Part shown: positions 36,152-46,869 of the stretch, one piece after another
How the letters are laid out: each line of letters opens with the position of its first letter
Position numbering within the stretch: the stretch's first letter is position 1
NCBI GenBank assembly: GCA_033239525.1
Contig: BSYO01000004.1
Coordinates: 11,198,037-11,262,036, forward strand
Reading direction: 5' to 3'
Origin: Nepenthes gracilis
Lineage: Eukaryota; Streptophyta; Magnoliopsida; Caryophyllales; Nepenthaceae
DNA: 64,000 nucleotides
Notes under the pieces: generated by a model
Told to the model about the DNA's origin: nothing
What the model saw: the letters and a program-made list of their open reading frames with translations, nothing else
Databases searched by the model: none
Translations under genes and position numbers: made by a program

Positions 36152-37363
36152 TGATTCGTTTTGAATTCAAATTTCGAATAGATTTGAGCCAAGTCATCCG
36201 TTTGAGTCCGACTCTGTCCACCGAGCCTAAATCTTGCACACCACAACCACGAACGGGAGGTCAGGTGAGGCGAGATATTATCCTACCAAAAATATTCTGA
36301 CTATCAAATCAGTAAGAACTTTCAAAATAATAAGATGGATGCAATAAGATGCTATGTGTGGATGTGATGTGTGTTTGTAATGTGGCGGTGCTCTCGTAAG
36401 CATGAGGCTTTTGTTACTCATGAGAAGCAAAGTCTCTAAGTACTATATTTCCTGAGAATGTAATAGCAAAGAGAGTGAAAGAGAGAGCGTTAGAATACTG
36501 AAAGGGTGAGAGCTTTGTTGTATAGAGCTTTTGTAGGCAAATGAGAACATATCTTGGAGTGGAAACTCCATGACCTTTTATAGCCACTGTGCTACGATGC
36601 CTTCATTGTACAGAACGGTTTAGTTCTCGTACTTTATTAGGATCGCTACCTTTTCTAGTGTTTAGCTCTTATGATAGTAATGGTCGCTAGATTGATTGCT
36701 TTCTTTCTGTATTCTGTAACCGTTAGAGTTTTCAGCAGACAGAGAAAGAATTCTGGCACATTCCTTCAAGTCTATATAGATCTTATTCATGGATTAATGA
36801 AAATGTGAAAAAACCTTATTTGCCTCTACTATTCTAAGAGTCTCTTCCTTTCTGCGTATCGTATCACCACTCCCTTTGGCAGCATCCAAAAATTCAAAAC
36901 TTAAATTGAAAGCCATATTTCAACCCGGATGTTTTCGGGATGCCCCTAATAATCAACGAATGGCAAGTGCTTTTCCTCGTTCCTATTTCAATGGGAATTG
37001 GATGAATCGATCCGCCTACATGCACATTGAATCTGCTGATGACAATTACCATAGAAATTGCCAACTATGAAGAGCGTAAGATCAGGGGAGAATACCGTTG
37101 TTGGTCGAGGACGGACGTGTGGGCTAAATTGGGCTTGGCCCACTTAGGTCCTGATCTTCAGACGGTCAACCAGTCATACTTTCGATCAATAAAAGTATTG
37201 ACCGTCTTGGGAGCAAGTTGTCCGTCCTACTCTTGGACTTCTCTTGGCTCATTGGCCTTTCATCATATCAACGGTTAGCGTTGACCATCCAGACGTAAAT
37301 GGGTCGTTGTGGATGTGGGCCGCTCCTCCTTCTTGGGATAGCTCATTATTGGCGTACCTATTA
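36152..37363 (-). repeat. 3' LTR of Tat element, with insertion
   Basis: On the plus strand it runs TGATTCGTTTTG...GTACCTATTA. At 1212 bp it is longer than the 5' LTR (970 bp), because about 249 bp at 36771-37019 is foreign. The minus-strand TATA box CTATAAAAGG lies near 36575-36584. Confidence 0.9.
36771..37019. other. Foreign 249-bp insert in the Tat 3' LTR
   Basis: Absent from the three other LTRs of this family at the same point (after CCTTCAAG or CTTTAAAG). It replaces only a few bases, and no clear target duplication is seen. Composition is more balanced than the LTR, with an open frame on each strand (for example CFRDAPNNQRMASAFPRSYF on the plus strand), so it may be a piece of captured DNA. 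I do not recognise its source. Confidence 0.7.
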
Positions 37364-37378
37364 CTAGCCCCCCATACT
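37364..37378 (-). other. Polypurine tract of Tat element
   Basis: The minus strand reads AGTATGGGGGGCTAG directly before the 3' LTR start TAATAGG (ancestral TGATAGG). The G-rich tract is the expected plus-strand primer. Confidence 0.7.
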
Positions 37379-37548
37379 GGTGGTCTGAGACTCCGACCTC
37401 CAACATATTCAAGATGAGACGTAAGGGACAGAGTTACCTACCTGAGGTGACCTGGTGACGAAATTGGCGATGACTTTTAGTCTGTTGATAGTGTTGCTTG
37501 CAGTTGTTGACCATAAAGTCAAGATCCGAAAAGCTAGCTAAGAAGATC
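37379..37548. other. Tat 3' region between polypurine tract and tandem array
   Basis: No gene seen. The last 44 bases (from 37505, GTTGACCATAAAGTC) look like a worn first unit of the neighbouring 55-bp array. Confidence 0.5.
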
Positions 37549-37882
37549 GTTGACCGGATTCGTTAACCGTTTAGGTCAAAATTCGGATAACTTCTAAGGA
37601 AGAATTGATTGAATTTGTTGGCCGTCTGGATCAGAATCTAGAGAACTTCTAAGGAAATGCTGACCAGATTCATTGACCGCCTGAGCCAAAATCTGAAGAA
37701 CTGCTGAAGGAAGTGTTGATCGGATTCGTTGACCGCTTAGACCGAAATTCAAAAAACTAACGAAGGAAGTGTTGACCGGATTCGTTTACCATTTGGGCCT
37801 TAATTCAGAGAACTACTGTAGGAAGCGTTGACCGAATTCGTTGACCGTTCAGGCCAGAATCCGAAAAACTAGTTGGAGTTGA
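37549..37882. repeat. 55-56 bp tandem array in Tat 3' region
   Basis: Six units start GTTGACCGGATTCGTT (or close variants) at 37549, 37604, 37659, 37715, 37771 and 37827. Each carries a GGCCRRAATCNGARAACT-like middle and an AAGGAAG end. Tandem arrays between pol and 3' LTR are characteristic of Tat-group elements. Confidence 0.9.
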
Positions 37883-38039
37883 AATGACGCGCCATCATAC
37901 TGTCGGACTGTCAGTCAAAAAATTGGCCACGTGTCTGCATGCATTGAATTTGCAATCCTGGTAATTAATGCGCCAGAGGATCTGATTCAACAGCATCCTT
38001 TCAGGGAGTGACACGCGTCAACAATGATGGGCGCATGTT

Positions 38040-38640
38040 TATGAGACGGTTCTCCTTCTCCAGCGTTCACACACCTTTAAGTACTCCGTCCATTACGTTT
38101 CAGACTTCCCATGCTTTCCTTCCTAAAAATTTTCTAAGTATTCTACAATCTTCTTGCTTTCATTTTCATGGTGCTTTCTGTTACCCAAATAACTTCCGTA
38201 ATCACAACCAGTGAGGTGAAGGAGTTGTATGTTAAGTAAACATCCCAAAGGAAATTCTCCGTCTGAGAGAGGAAGCTGACTAGGCGGCAAGGCATATTGA
38301 CCAACTCTCGAGATAGATGATATCATTGGAGAACGAGTTGGCCACTCGCATCGTCCCCATGAAGTCTCCGATATGCTGTGGGCACGGGTGTGGGAATGTG
38401 TTAACATCAGCCGACACATTAGACGGCTGGTTGGCCTAACTTTCTAGTTAAATTTGTTGACCCAACAAACCACTCTGTCCAACGTTGGGTGAACCTCGTG
38501 GCACAGTCCCGAGGTCGCCAGGGGCCATCGCCGCCTCCTCCTAGGAGTTTTGCTCTCCACGGTAGATTTTGTATCCTTACTTTTTTGTAAGTAGTTGTAA
38601 ATTTACGAATATTATCAATAAAATGATTACTTTACTGATA
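38040..38640 (+). pseudogene. Opposite-strand transcription-unit relic inside Tat element
   Basis: The plus strand (antisense to the element) looks like a short gene. There is a TTTAAGTACTCC start-like box near 38075 and an open frame 38239-38439 broken by TAG at 38281 and 38314. A 3'-UTR-like stretch follows (TTTTTTGTAAGTAGTTG), with poly(A) signal AATAAA at 38617-38622. The readable protein begins NIPKEILRLREEAD, continues AARHIDQLSR and MISLENELATRIVP, and is mostly charged and helix-like with leucine spacing that suggests a coiled coil. Opposite-strand ORFs between pol and 3' LTR are known in some Tat-group elements. Function is not known and this copy is dead. Confidence 0.45.
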
Positions 38641-38985
38641 TTTTGTGTCTTTACCATTCTTAACGTTTTAATTACTTGTTCCTGTGTTGGCCGGCCGACT
38701 CGGTGTATTGTGCGAAAGTTGGCCATCTGTCTCATAATGCTTGAGACGTTTGTGACGCTCTCTGATGTACTTATGTCTTGGAGAAGACATCAGAGTAAAT
38801 CCAGACGTCGCATCAAGCCTGTTTTACACTAGCGCATGAGTAGAAGTTTGGTGCCACTGTCCATGTGTGGACTTGGTCGGCCAACTTTGGACGGAGTACT
38901 TTGCTCCTGTTGACCGTCCTTTAATGATCCCGCTATCTCCTTGTGAAAGAAGTTGCCACGTGTGCTGTTTAAACCCCCTAAAATT

Positions 38986-39219
38986 TTGACCACAAATTGG
39001 CCACTTGGATGACCAAGATTTAATTCATCGTTAATAGGCTGCCTGGATGAGTAGGGTTTAAATCTGACCGCGTATGGGCCGCTTGGATGATCAAGGTTCA
39101 CTTCGACTGCTCATGAGCTACCTGGATGACCATAGTTAAATTTGACCGCTCATGGACCATCTGGATGATCAAGGTTTAATTCAACGACTCATGAGCCGAT
39201 TGGATGACCAGGGTTTAAT
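38986..39219. repeat. 39-bp tandem array in Tat 3' region
   Basis: Six units of 38-40 bp start at 38986, 39024, 39063, 39102, 39142 and 39181, with consensus TTGACCGCTCATGRGCCACC followed by TGGATGACCAAGGTTTAA. It is separate in sequence from the 55-bp array, although both contain TTGACCG. Confidence 0.9.
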
Positions 39220-39369
39220 TACTAATAGGTAAAAATCTATCCAACTTAGGGGCAATTTAAGTTGTTTGTATAATCCTACAAATATACACACATGCATATG
39301 AAATAAAAAAGGAAAAAAAGAAAAACATGATATAATGGAAAAATCATTTCTATTATTAATATCGACATG

Positions 39370-40330
39370 TTTTTTACAAGTATACATGTGCAATATGGAT
39401 GACCTTCCTATACCCTTACTAGAAGTAGCGCTTGAGATGGGTCGCGTTCCACGTCCGTAGGACCAACTTGCGATTCTATTCCACAAAATGGACGAGACTA
39501 GGAAATGACCTTCCCGATTCGAAAAAAGTTTATTCTGGTTGGTTGTCTTATTCGTAACGTCGATGCTTCGCAAAATCAAGTCCCCTACTTCGAATTGCCA
39601 TGCTTTAACCTTCTTGTTGTAATAGCGGGCGACTCATTTTCGATAGAATGTTATCTGCATTCTGACAGCGTCGCGGGCTTTCTCTAACAAGTTTAGATAT
39701 TCTCGAATTTTTTGGAAGTTACCTTGTAGGTCGAAGGACTCAACCTTAAGGTTTGGAAGCCCAATCTCAATCGAAATTGCTATTTCGGTCTCGTAGTAGC
39801 TACTGAAGGGCGTCTCGCGAGTTGGTTCCTTTAGAGTCGTCTGTAAGACCATAGGACGGAGGGTAGCTCGTCGATCCAGGAGCTCCTACGTCTTCCAAAT
39901 CATAGAGTATCGTGCAGTTTATGACCTCCACCTATCCATTGGCTTATGGGTGCGCCACCTAAATGTGGACCAATCTGATGCCTAAACTAGTATAATACTT
40001 GGTGAAGCGTTTTTCAGAGAATTAGGTTCTATTGTCAGTCATGATGACCTCGGCTACGCCAAATCTGCTAACTATGCTTTGACGAATAAATTCTAAAGTA
40101 TTGTGATCGGTAATCTTGGCCAGCGGGGTAGCTTACACCGACTTGGTAAAGTAGTCGATGCCCACGAAGATGAATTTTCTTTGCCTCGTCATGATAGAAA
40201 ATGGGTTGACAATATCGAACCCCCATTGTATGAAAAGCTAAGAAGTTTAAAGAGATCTCAACTCAGTGGGCGGTTGATGGTGAAGATTACCATGGAGTTG
40301 ATAATTTTCACACTTCTTCACGAAGTGGAG
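39370..40330 (-). pseudogene. Tat integrase, broken
   Basis: Integrase joins element DNA to the chromosome. Minus-strand reading shows RQRKFIFVGIDYFTK (first catalytic Asp), SRFGVAEVIMTDNRT (second Asp) and HPxANGxVEVIN (catalytic Glu, with stops at x). The C-terminal domain GDLILRSIDVTNKTTNQNKL runs to about 39370. Most CAA/CGA/TGG codons in conserved places have become stops, the usual mark of decay by C-to-T change. The zinc domain upstream (about 40330-40580) is too decayed to follow. Confidence 0.75.
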
Positions 40331-40579
40331 GGCGTCATTTTTCATTGTTGGCTAATAATATCACTGGCGCATGATCGTAAATGTTAGGTTTTTGCCGCCA
40401 ATATGCAATCCGCAGATCCCAAGATAGATTTCGCTTAGGACGTAGTCTGCCTCCTCAGGAGTTAAGTATCGGAGGTACGGAGTCGAGTAACAATGGCGAT
40501 ATAGCCATCCATCGACTATGATGTATTAGCCGGCCGTCTTCTTGAACCGCTTGGCTTCATCTGTGTTGTTTGGTAGTAC

Positions 40580-41110
40580 TCCGTTCGCCAGGTATCTCTG
40601 GTAAGGCGTCATCTAACTTTTCTTGTCGAAGATTTGCATTGCTTCCTGTTCCTCTGTGCTGGAGTGCTCAGGATCTCCCACATGTCCCTTGAGTACTGTG
40701 TTGGATTTTCGACCACCACTACATTGGCAAGTTGGTCGGCCTTTAAGTTTTCAATTCTGGGGACGTGGACTAGGTCCAGCTTATAGAATCTCTGAATGGC
40801 ATCCTTTACCTTAACTAAGCATTTGGCTAAGTGAGGGTTGCACGTTTCGAAACTCTCGTTCACCTGGTTAACAACTAGCTCAGAGTCACTGTAGACGGTC
40901 AGTCATCTTGCGAAGCACTCTTTTGCTAATCTTAACCGGGCTAACAGGGATTCGTACTCGATAATATTGTTGGTGGTTGAGGAGTCGAGTTTGAGGGAGT
41001 AATTCACCTCAAACTTGTTTGGGGTCCTCAGGAATACTCCAGCACGGTTGCTTGAATCTGTAGACACTCGGTCTACGTTGAGAACCCATTCTGGCTCTTT
41101 TTCTTCTATT
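40580..41110 (-). pseudogene. Tat second RNase H-like domain, broken
   Basis: Minus-strand residues VNESFETCNPHLAKCLVKVK, DLVHVPRIENLKADQLANV match the second half of the additional RNase H domain of Tat-group elements. The first half (up to 41110) is seen only in pieces, with the S-D-S-E-L-V block readable near 40880. Its presence supports the Tat assignment. Confidence 0.65.
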
Positions 41111-42370
41111 CCTGCATCCTCAGTGGGCTGTTCATAAGGAATTGATGTTGTGGTCTTGACGATAAAGTCGGCAAAAGCCTGCCCTTTGATGGTTGGTTCA
41201 GGTTAGAATTCAATATCGAACTCTCCCAACTCGATAGCCTACTTAACCAATCATTCAAAAATGTCAGATTTCTAGAGTATACTCTTAAGTGACTAGTCGG
41301 TCAAAACAACTACGCGATGAGCCTGGAAGTAAGGTCTCAGTTTTCAGACAGAAATGACAAGTGCCAAGACTAATTTCTCTGTGCGTGGATAGCGTGTCTC
41401 TGCGCCGGTCAACATCTTATTGACATAGTAGACCGACCGCTGAGAGTTGGAGTCCTGGCGTATGAGGATAGAGTTGAGAGCCACCTCCGACACGGCTAGG
41501 TAGAGGTACAGCTCTTCTTCGTCCTTAGTCGACGTCAGCAACGACGAACTCCCTAAGTACTGCTTCAATTCATCAAAGGCTGCCTGACATTTTACAGTCC
41601 ACTGGAATCCGTTTGCTTTTGTCCCCCTCAGAGCCTTGAAAAAAGATTAGTACTTGTCCCTCGACTTGGACAAGAAGCGAGACAATGCTACCAATCGTCT
41701 AATTAGCCTCTGGACATCTTTGACACTTCGCAGTGGAGTCATGTCTATGAGGGCCTTAATCTTCTCCGGGTTTGCTTCGATCCCTTGTTGGAAAATGATG
41801 AAACCTAAGAACTTTCCTATGGACACTCCGAAGACGCACTTTGAATGATTTAACTTTATTTGGTGCGTGCAGAGTACCTCGAAGGACTCAACCAGATCGC
41901 AAATATAGTCATTGATGGTCTTGACGAGCATGTCATCGATGTACACCATCATATTACGGCTGATCTGCTTTTTAAACATTTTGTTCACAAGCCTCTGATA
42001 AGTGGCACCCGCGTTCTTCAATCAAATGGTATTTATAGCAGTAGGTGCATTGGACCGTCATGAACGAGATGCACTCCTCATCCTCTAAGCTCATCCGAAT
42101 CGTGTTGTAGCCCGAGTACATGTCCATGAAGATCAATAGCTCGTGTCCAGATGTTGAGTTCACCAACAGGTCAATCTTGAGTAAAGGAAAGCTGTCTTTT
42201 GGGTAAGTTTTATTAACGTTGGTGAAGTCGATACACATTTACCATTTTTCATTACTTTTCTTTACTAAGACGATGTTAGAGAGTCAATCTAAGTATTGGA
42301 CCTCTCTGATGAAGTCAGCGTTTGATAACTTCTTCACTTCCTCCAGAATGGCGATAAGTTTCTTCATGGA
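41111..42370 (-). pseudogene. Tat reverse transcriptase and RNase H, broken
   Basis: RT: NADFIREVQYLD, NIVLVKKSNEKW, MCIDFTNVNKTYPKDSFPL, LLIFMDMYSGYNTIRM, then after a frameshift KNAGATYQRLVNKMF and the catalytic box VYIDDMLVKT (YIDD, intact), and KCVFGVSIGKFLGFII. RNase H: LYLYLAVSEVALNSILIRQD and RYPRTEKLVLALV (41344-41568). The same region exists as a second copy at 47253-48480. Confidence 0.85.
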
Positions 42371-42682
42371 ATGGTTCCTATGATTCTGCCTGATGACCTT
42401 GTGGTCGGGATCAAAACCCAACTTGTGGACCATTATTTTGGCTGGAATCCTAAGCATGTCGGCCGTAATCCACGCAAAAATATCAGCGTTCTGTCGTAAG
42501 AATGCTATCAGCTCATCCTGTAGTGTCCCGATGAGTGAGCTCCCGATTTGTATGCACCTCTTCGGGTCCTCCGAATTCAGTGAAATTAGATCGGTTGCCT
42601 CACCAGATTGTGCCTATTATAGGGTTGCTTCATCTCAATGGTCAAGCTCTCCTGCCACCTTTATACTGCCACTCGGAGAGAT
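42371..42682 (-). pseudogene. Tat protease-RT linker
   Basis: No catalytic motif. The region is the spacer between protease and RT, readable only in fragments on the minus strand, and aligns with 48480-48830 in the duplicate. Confidence 0.5.
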
Positions 42683-43141
42683 CTAAAACATGTAATATGT
42701 CCGCCCAGTGACTTGATGACCTAACATTTTGCTAATACCGCATGCTATTGGAAACTTCATTTTGAGATGTGATATGGAAGTGATGACTCCGAATGATATT
42801 AGGGCTGGGTGGCCTAGTATAACGTTGTATACAAAGGGCAAGTCAACGACTAAGAAGGTGAGTGTACAACTTGCCATTCTTGGGTATGTGCCCAGGGCGA
42901 CCTCCAACTGGATCATTCTTTGAACGGCCACTGGTTCGTTATCAAGGCCATTGAGGGAGCCTTCGACATGTTTCAATTGACACTTTTTTAAATCAAGTTT
43001 AAAAAATGTATCAAGATAAAATAAATCTTGGAAACTTTCATTATCTATAAAAATTCGTTTCAGTTGGTAGTCAACGCTACTGTTCGAAATGAGCGCGGAT
43101 ACAACAAAGGAATCTGCATGGGGGGAGATTACATGAGTCAT
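42683..43141 (-). pseudogene. Tat aspartic protease, active site mutated
   Basis: Open for 152 codons on the minus strand. The expected active site (D-[ST/N]-G-S) reads IFIDNESFQDLFYLDTF: the Asp is kept but the Gly is now Glu, so it should not cut. The second conserved block YNVILGHPALISF (usually LGR at this place) is present. Of the ORFs in the element this one is the least interrupted. Confidence 0.75.
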
Positions 43142-43251
43142 GTCATTATCACTAAAGCAAATGACGTTGTCTTTTGTGCGCTACTTCTTCCGCCCAATCT
43201 GCTACTCCTTGTATTCTGTTGGGGTCTTGACCGGTCGGATTGTGATTATAT

Positions 43252-44330
43252 TTACCACTTCAACCGTAACCCAATTTCAAGGTTGGGAAGTCTCTGGTCC
43301 TTCCCTACTGAGGTGCCAGAGCTCTGTCTAGGGTTTCTAACGAACTTGGTTAGGTGGGCCCTCTGGATGAGCTTCTCGATCTTCCATCGAAGCGTCTTGC
43401 AATCTTCTGCGGAGTGTCCAGAAGATCGATAAAAATCGTAATACTTGGCTAGATTTTCTCCCTCCGCTTTCTTAAGTAGTTTTGGCCAATTAAGAAGTTT
43501 CTCCCCACGGATCTGTATGAGGACGTTGGAGCACATATTAGTCATGGGTAATAGGTTGATTGGCCCGTAATCCCTTCGTTCTAGTGCCCGGTCCTACGTT
43601 GCTTCCTGCGGGAGTGATCACCGTCGTTGTGCTTCATCTTTTCCTCAGTTGGATTCTTATGCGCTAGATGCCTAAAGAAGTCCCCATGCGTTAAGGTAAA
43701 GATGAAGTTGCCAAATTTCATCTCTTTCAAGAGCCTGTGAATCCTTCTGGCCTCCGTCACGAAACAATCCATAAACTTTCTCGGATTCTCTCCCTACTTC
43801 TACTTGATGTGGGAGAGATGTCATGGCTGTTTTTCTTCCCGGCGGCTAAAAGTGCATTACTCTAAGAAGAGATTAGTGACCTCTCAGAAGCTCTGGATCG
43901 AATTTGACGAGAGACAATAGAACCATATACAGGCGTCTCCATTCAGCATAAGAGGAAAGTAACGGCATATCGCTGCATCCTCCAACCCCTGGAGACACAG
44001 ATGGGTACGGAAGTGATTTAAGTGATCCATAGAATCAGCACTCCTATCGTAAAAGTCAAGGGTTGGTATCTTGAACTTTGCAGGCAATGGGCGATTCAAG
44101 ATCTATGTTGTGAAGGAAAATCTATCCAGATCCATGGTGTGTTCATCATCCTTGAACATGTGGTTTAAGATCTTCTCTACCCTCGAATCTATTCGGGTAG
44201 CATTGCCAGTCCTTTTAGAGTTGAGGTAGGTTATCAACTCCGTTCTTTCTCCGGCGTGGCTAGTCGCAAGCCTGCTACTTCCACCAGTGGATCTAACGAT
44301 CCTGAAGGCTCCTTCCTGAGCCAAATGTCT
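43252..44330 (-). pseudogene. Tat gag, broken
   Basis: Minus-strand blocks: SRVEKILNHMFKDDEHTMD (44103-44324), then PAKFKIPTLDFYDRSADSMDHL and ICRYFPLMLNGDACIWF (43884-44099), the retrotransposon capsid core. Next come MDCFVTEARRIHRLLKE (43581-43772) and YYDFYRSSGHSAEDC with LIQRAHLTKFV (43252-43545), a zinc-knuckle-like end seen in Tat gag. Compared with the duplicate at 49450-50533, this copy lacks about 105 bases after HLAHKNP (near 43650). Confidence 0.8.
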
Positions 44331-44805
44331 GGTCTCTAGTCGAGAGCTCTGGGGATTCCTCCATTCTTAACTCTCATCCAGAGTCCTACTACACAAACAT
44401 CCTTCGAGTCTTGGACGGCTCTAGGCTTGTGAGGCCTCCAGAGTTTTAATGTCATCCTTGCTTCCTGGTCTTCTTGGATGGTTTCTTCTTCTTTTGGCCT
44501 CCTCTCTTGGAGGCCGGAGCAGGGACTGTTGCGGACGAAGCCCCTTACTTTGTATTTTCCTGGCGGACTCAGAGCATTTGAAGCGTTTGATTCATATTAC
44601 ACATTTGTTGCCGGTTTTGGAGAGATTGGGTGGGTACTCCATTAACCAGGTTGCCAGTAGAGTGGTCCTAGTCGGGTGTGGCCGTGTCTCTTGTAGGACT
44701 GCTAGCTTGCACTCTAGTGTTCACCATTTTGAAGGATGAAATTGATTGTAGAATTGAACAGGGAAGCTGTTGTGAACAGTGGTAGGCTTTTCCAAACATT
44801 TTCCA
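44331..44805 (-). other. Tat 5' leader between primer site and gag
   Basis: Untranslated leader on the minus strand. No motif beyond purine/pyrimidine-rich tracts. Its duplicate lies at 50534-51035. Confidence 0.5.
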
Positions 44806-44817
44806 CAAGCGGCGCCA
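44806..44817 (-). other. Primer binding site of Tat element
   Basis: The minus strand reads TGGCGCCGCTTG one base inside the 5' LTR. TGGCGCC-type sites are usual for Tat/Athila elements, commonly ascribed to tRNA-Asp. In the duplicate the site has decayed (51037-51048). Confidence 0.8.
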
Positions 44818-44818
44818 A

Positions 44819-45788
44819 TGATGCGTCATGGATTCAAACTTTGAATAGATTCAGGTCAAGTCATCCGTCTAAGTTTGGCTCCATCCGTTGAGTTTGGATT
44901 CTACACACCACAACTATAAATAAGAGGTCAGGTGACGGCAGGATGTTATCCTACCAAAAACACTCCGACACTTAGGTTAGTAAGCAATCTTCAAAATAAG
45001 AAGGTGGATGCAATGAGATGCAATGTATTGATACGATAAGTGTTTATAACGTAGTGGTACTCTCGTAAGCAAAGAGGTTTTTGTTACTCGTGAGGAGTAA
45101 AATCTCTAAGTATTGTGGTCCCTGGGAACGTAGTTGCAAAGAGAGTGAGAGAGAGAGCGCTAGAATGCTGAAAGCATGAGAGGTTTTGCTATATAGGGCT
45201 TATGTAGGCAAATGAGAATGTGTCTTGGAGTGAAAACTCCATAACCTTTTATAACTATTGTGCTGCGATGCCTTCCTTTTATAGAAAGGATTGGTTCCCA
45301 TGCTCTACTGGGATCACTGCCCTTTCTGGCGTGGAGCCCCTATGGTAGTAATGGTTACTGGATTGTTTGATTTCCTTCTATATTCTGTAACTACTAGAGT
45401 TTCCAGCAAATAGAGAAAGAATTCTAGCACATTCTTTTAAAGATGCGCATTTAATCTGCTAATGACTGTTACCATAGAAATTACCTTCTGTGAAGAGTGC
45501 GAAATCAGGTGAGAAGACCGTTGCTGGTTGAGAATGAATGTGTGTGGGCTAAATTGGGCTTGGCCCACTTGGAGCCTGGTCTTCAGACGATTAACCGGTC
45601 ATACTTCTAGTCAACAGAAGGGTTGACCATCTTGGGAGCAAATTGTCCATCCTTTTTTTGGACTTCTCCTGACTCATTGACCTTTTGTCCTGTCAACGGT
45701 TGGCGTTGACCATCCAGGCGCAAATAAGCCGTTATTAATTTGAGTTGCTCCTCCTTTTTGGGCAAGTTCGTTACTGACGTACCTATCA
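44819..45788 (-). repeat. 5' LTR of Tat element
   Basis: 970 bp, TGATGCGTCATGG to GTACCTATCA. The minus-strand TATA box is at about 45247-45254. TSD ATATC follows at 45789. It pairs with 51049-52017 as a duplicated copy and with 36152-37363 as the 3' LTR. Confidence 0.92.
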
Positions 45789-46088
45789 ATATCATTTTGG
45801 CTTTGATTTAAAGAAGGTATCATATGATGAATTTAATTTTCAATTACCTACTGATAAATTGGACCAATATACATACAAAATGTTTAAAAATTAATTTAAA
45901 ATGGTCAAATAATTTTGATTGCTTCACCGCGGTATTAGTAAAATCGTTTAACTATTAGTCTTGCCGGCAGTTTGATTGCATACAATTGACAAATCAGTTA
46001 GATTGGCATTAAAAATTTACCTTTTATATATCCTTGTCGTACATTAAATATGTATGTCATTTTATTTATTTATTTATTTATATTAATA
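45789..46088. repeat. Flank of Tat element, duplicated at 52018-52327
   Basis: About 300 bp of ordinary A+T-rich DNA starting with the target duplication ATATC and ending in a TTTA microsatellite. It aligns with 52018-52327 with roughly 5 percent difference by eye. This flank is host DNA, so the match shows segmental duplication. Confidence 0.88.
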
Positions 46089-46869
46089 AATTTATATAAA
46101 ATTAAATAAAGAAATATAGCCCCCTTTTTTTTTAATTTGAAAATCTCTCCTTGTAATTCTTTCGGGTACAATTGGTGCACGCCACGAACTTCTCGACAAC
46201 AATGGAGGAGCATCTGAGAAGCGTGATTCGGGTGGACGCTAGCAAATTCGGCTTTGAACCGGCAGGTTCATCCTCTCCGATCCAGTTTGCAGATCCATTG
46301 GATCTTCTGCTAGTTCTTCGCCGGCCTTCTCGCCCATATTCTTCGTCTCTCTTCGCTTCAGTTCTCTTCCTCAGCCTCTCTGCTCTCTCGCCGCAGCCTT
46401 CGCTGAATCTCTCTGCATAATAACAACGGCAGTAATGATAGTTACATTAACCTAGAGCAATGGAAGAAGATGATGCGCACTTATTAGAAAATACAGCTGT
46501 ATAGTGGTTGCATATATTTTGTATTTTCTTTTATATTTTCTGTATATTTTCTTTCCTGTTTTTTTTATTTCTTTCCTTCTTATTTTCTTTCCTCTTTTTA
46601 TTTTCCCGTTGACAATCGTGTATATTAAAGGCTCTGCAGCCTTGTGCTCTGTGCATATGTACAAAATCACATTGAATAAAATGGCTGGAGTCCGTTTGCT
46701 TTCCCACCGGGGTGGTGTGCGCTCTCATTCTCTCTCTTGCCTCGAAGTTTCTGTCGCCTTCTTACCTCCATTGTGCCTGAAATTCACATGGTAATGAGAG
46801 ACGGCGTCTTCACCACACTCGCCTCGAACCACCTCAAACAAAGCCCAACCCATCTGCCGTTTCCCTCAC
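46089..46869. other. Spacer between duplicated segments; unassigned ORF and LTR-like part
   Basis: 46172-46420 is an open frame of 82 codons (MEEHLRSVIRVDASKFGFEP at its second ATG) with coding-like composition but no known motif. It ends in a Ser/Leu-rich tail that looks like translated CT-rich leader. 46440-46700 (CTGTATAGTGG, T-rich tract, TGTACAAAATCACATTGAATAAAA) looks like a decayed copia LTR end with a poly(A)-signal-like AATAAAA. Both readings are weak. Confidence 0.35.

Larger units (their letters stand above)
36152..45788 (-). mobile_element. Ty3/gypsy Tat-lineage element, full length, defective
   Basis: 9637 bp on the minus strand. From right to left: 5' LTR (45788-44819), TGGCGCC-type primer site, gag, protease, RT, RNase H, second RNase H-like domain, integrase, a 2-kb 3' region with two tandem arrays and an opposite-strand gene relic, polypurine tract, and 3' LTR (37363-36152). 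The perfect target duplication ATATC lies at 36147-36151 and 45789-45793. The extra RNase H, the primer type and the 3' arrays are typical of the Tat group (Retand/Ogre/Grande relatives). Confidence 0.92.

Noticed and set aside
37549..39219. Regular repeats that could look like a CRISPR array
   Set aside because: Units are head-to-tail without unique spacers, lie in a plant retrotransposon, and there are no cas genes.
40103..40387. 94-codon plus-strand ORF in the Tat element
   Set aside because: It is the shadow of integrase on the opposite strand.
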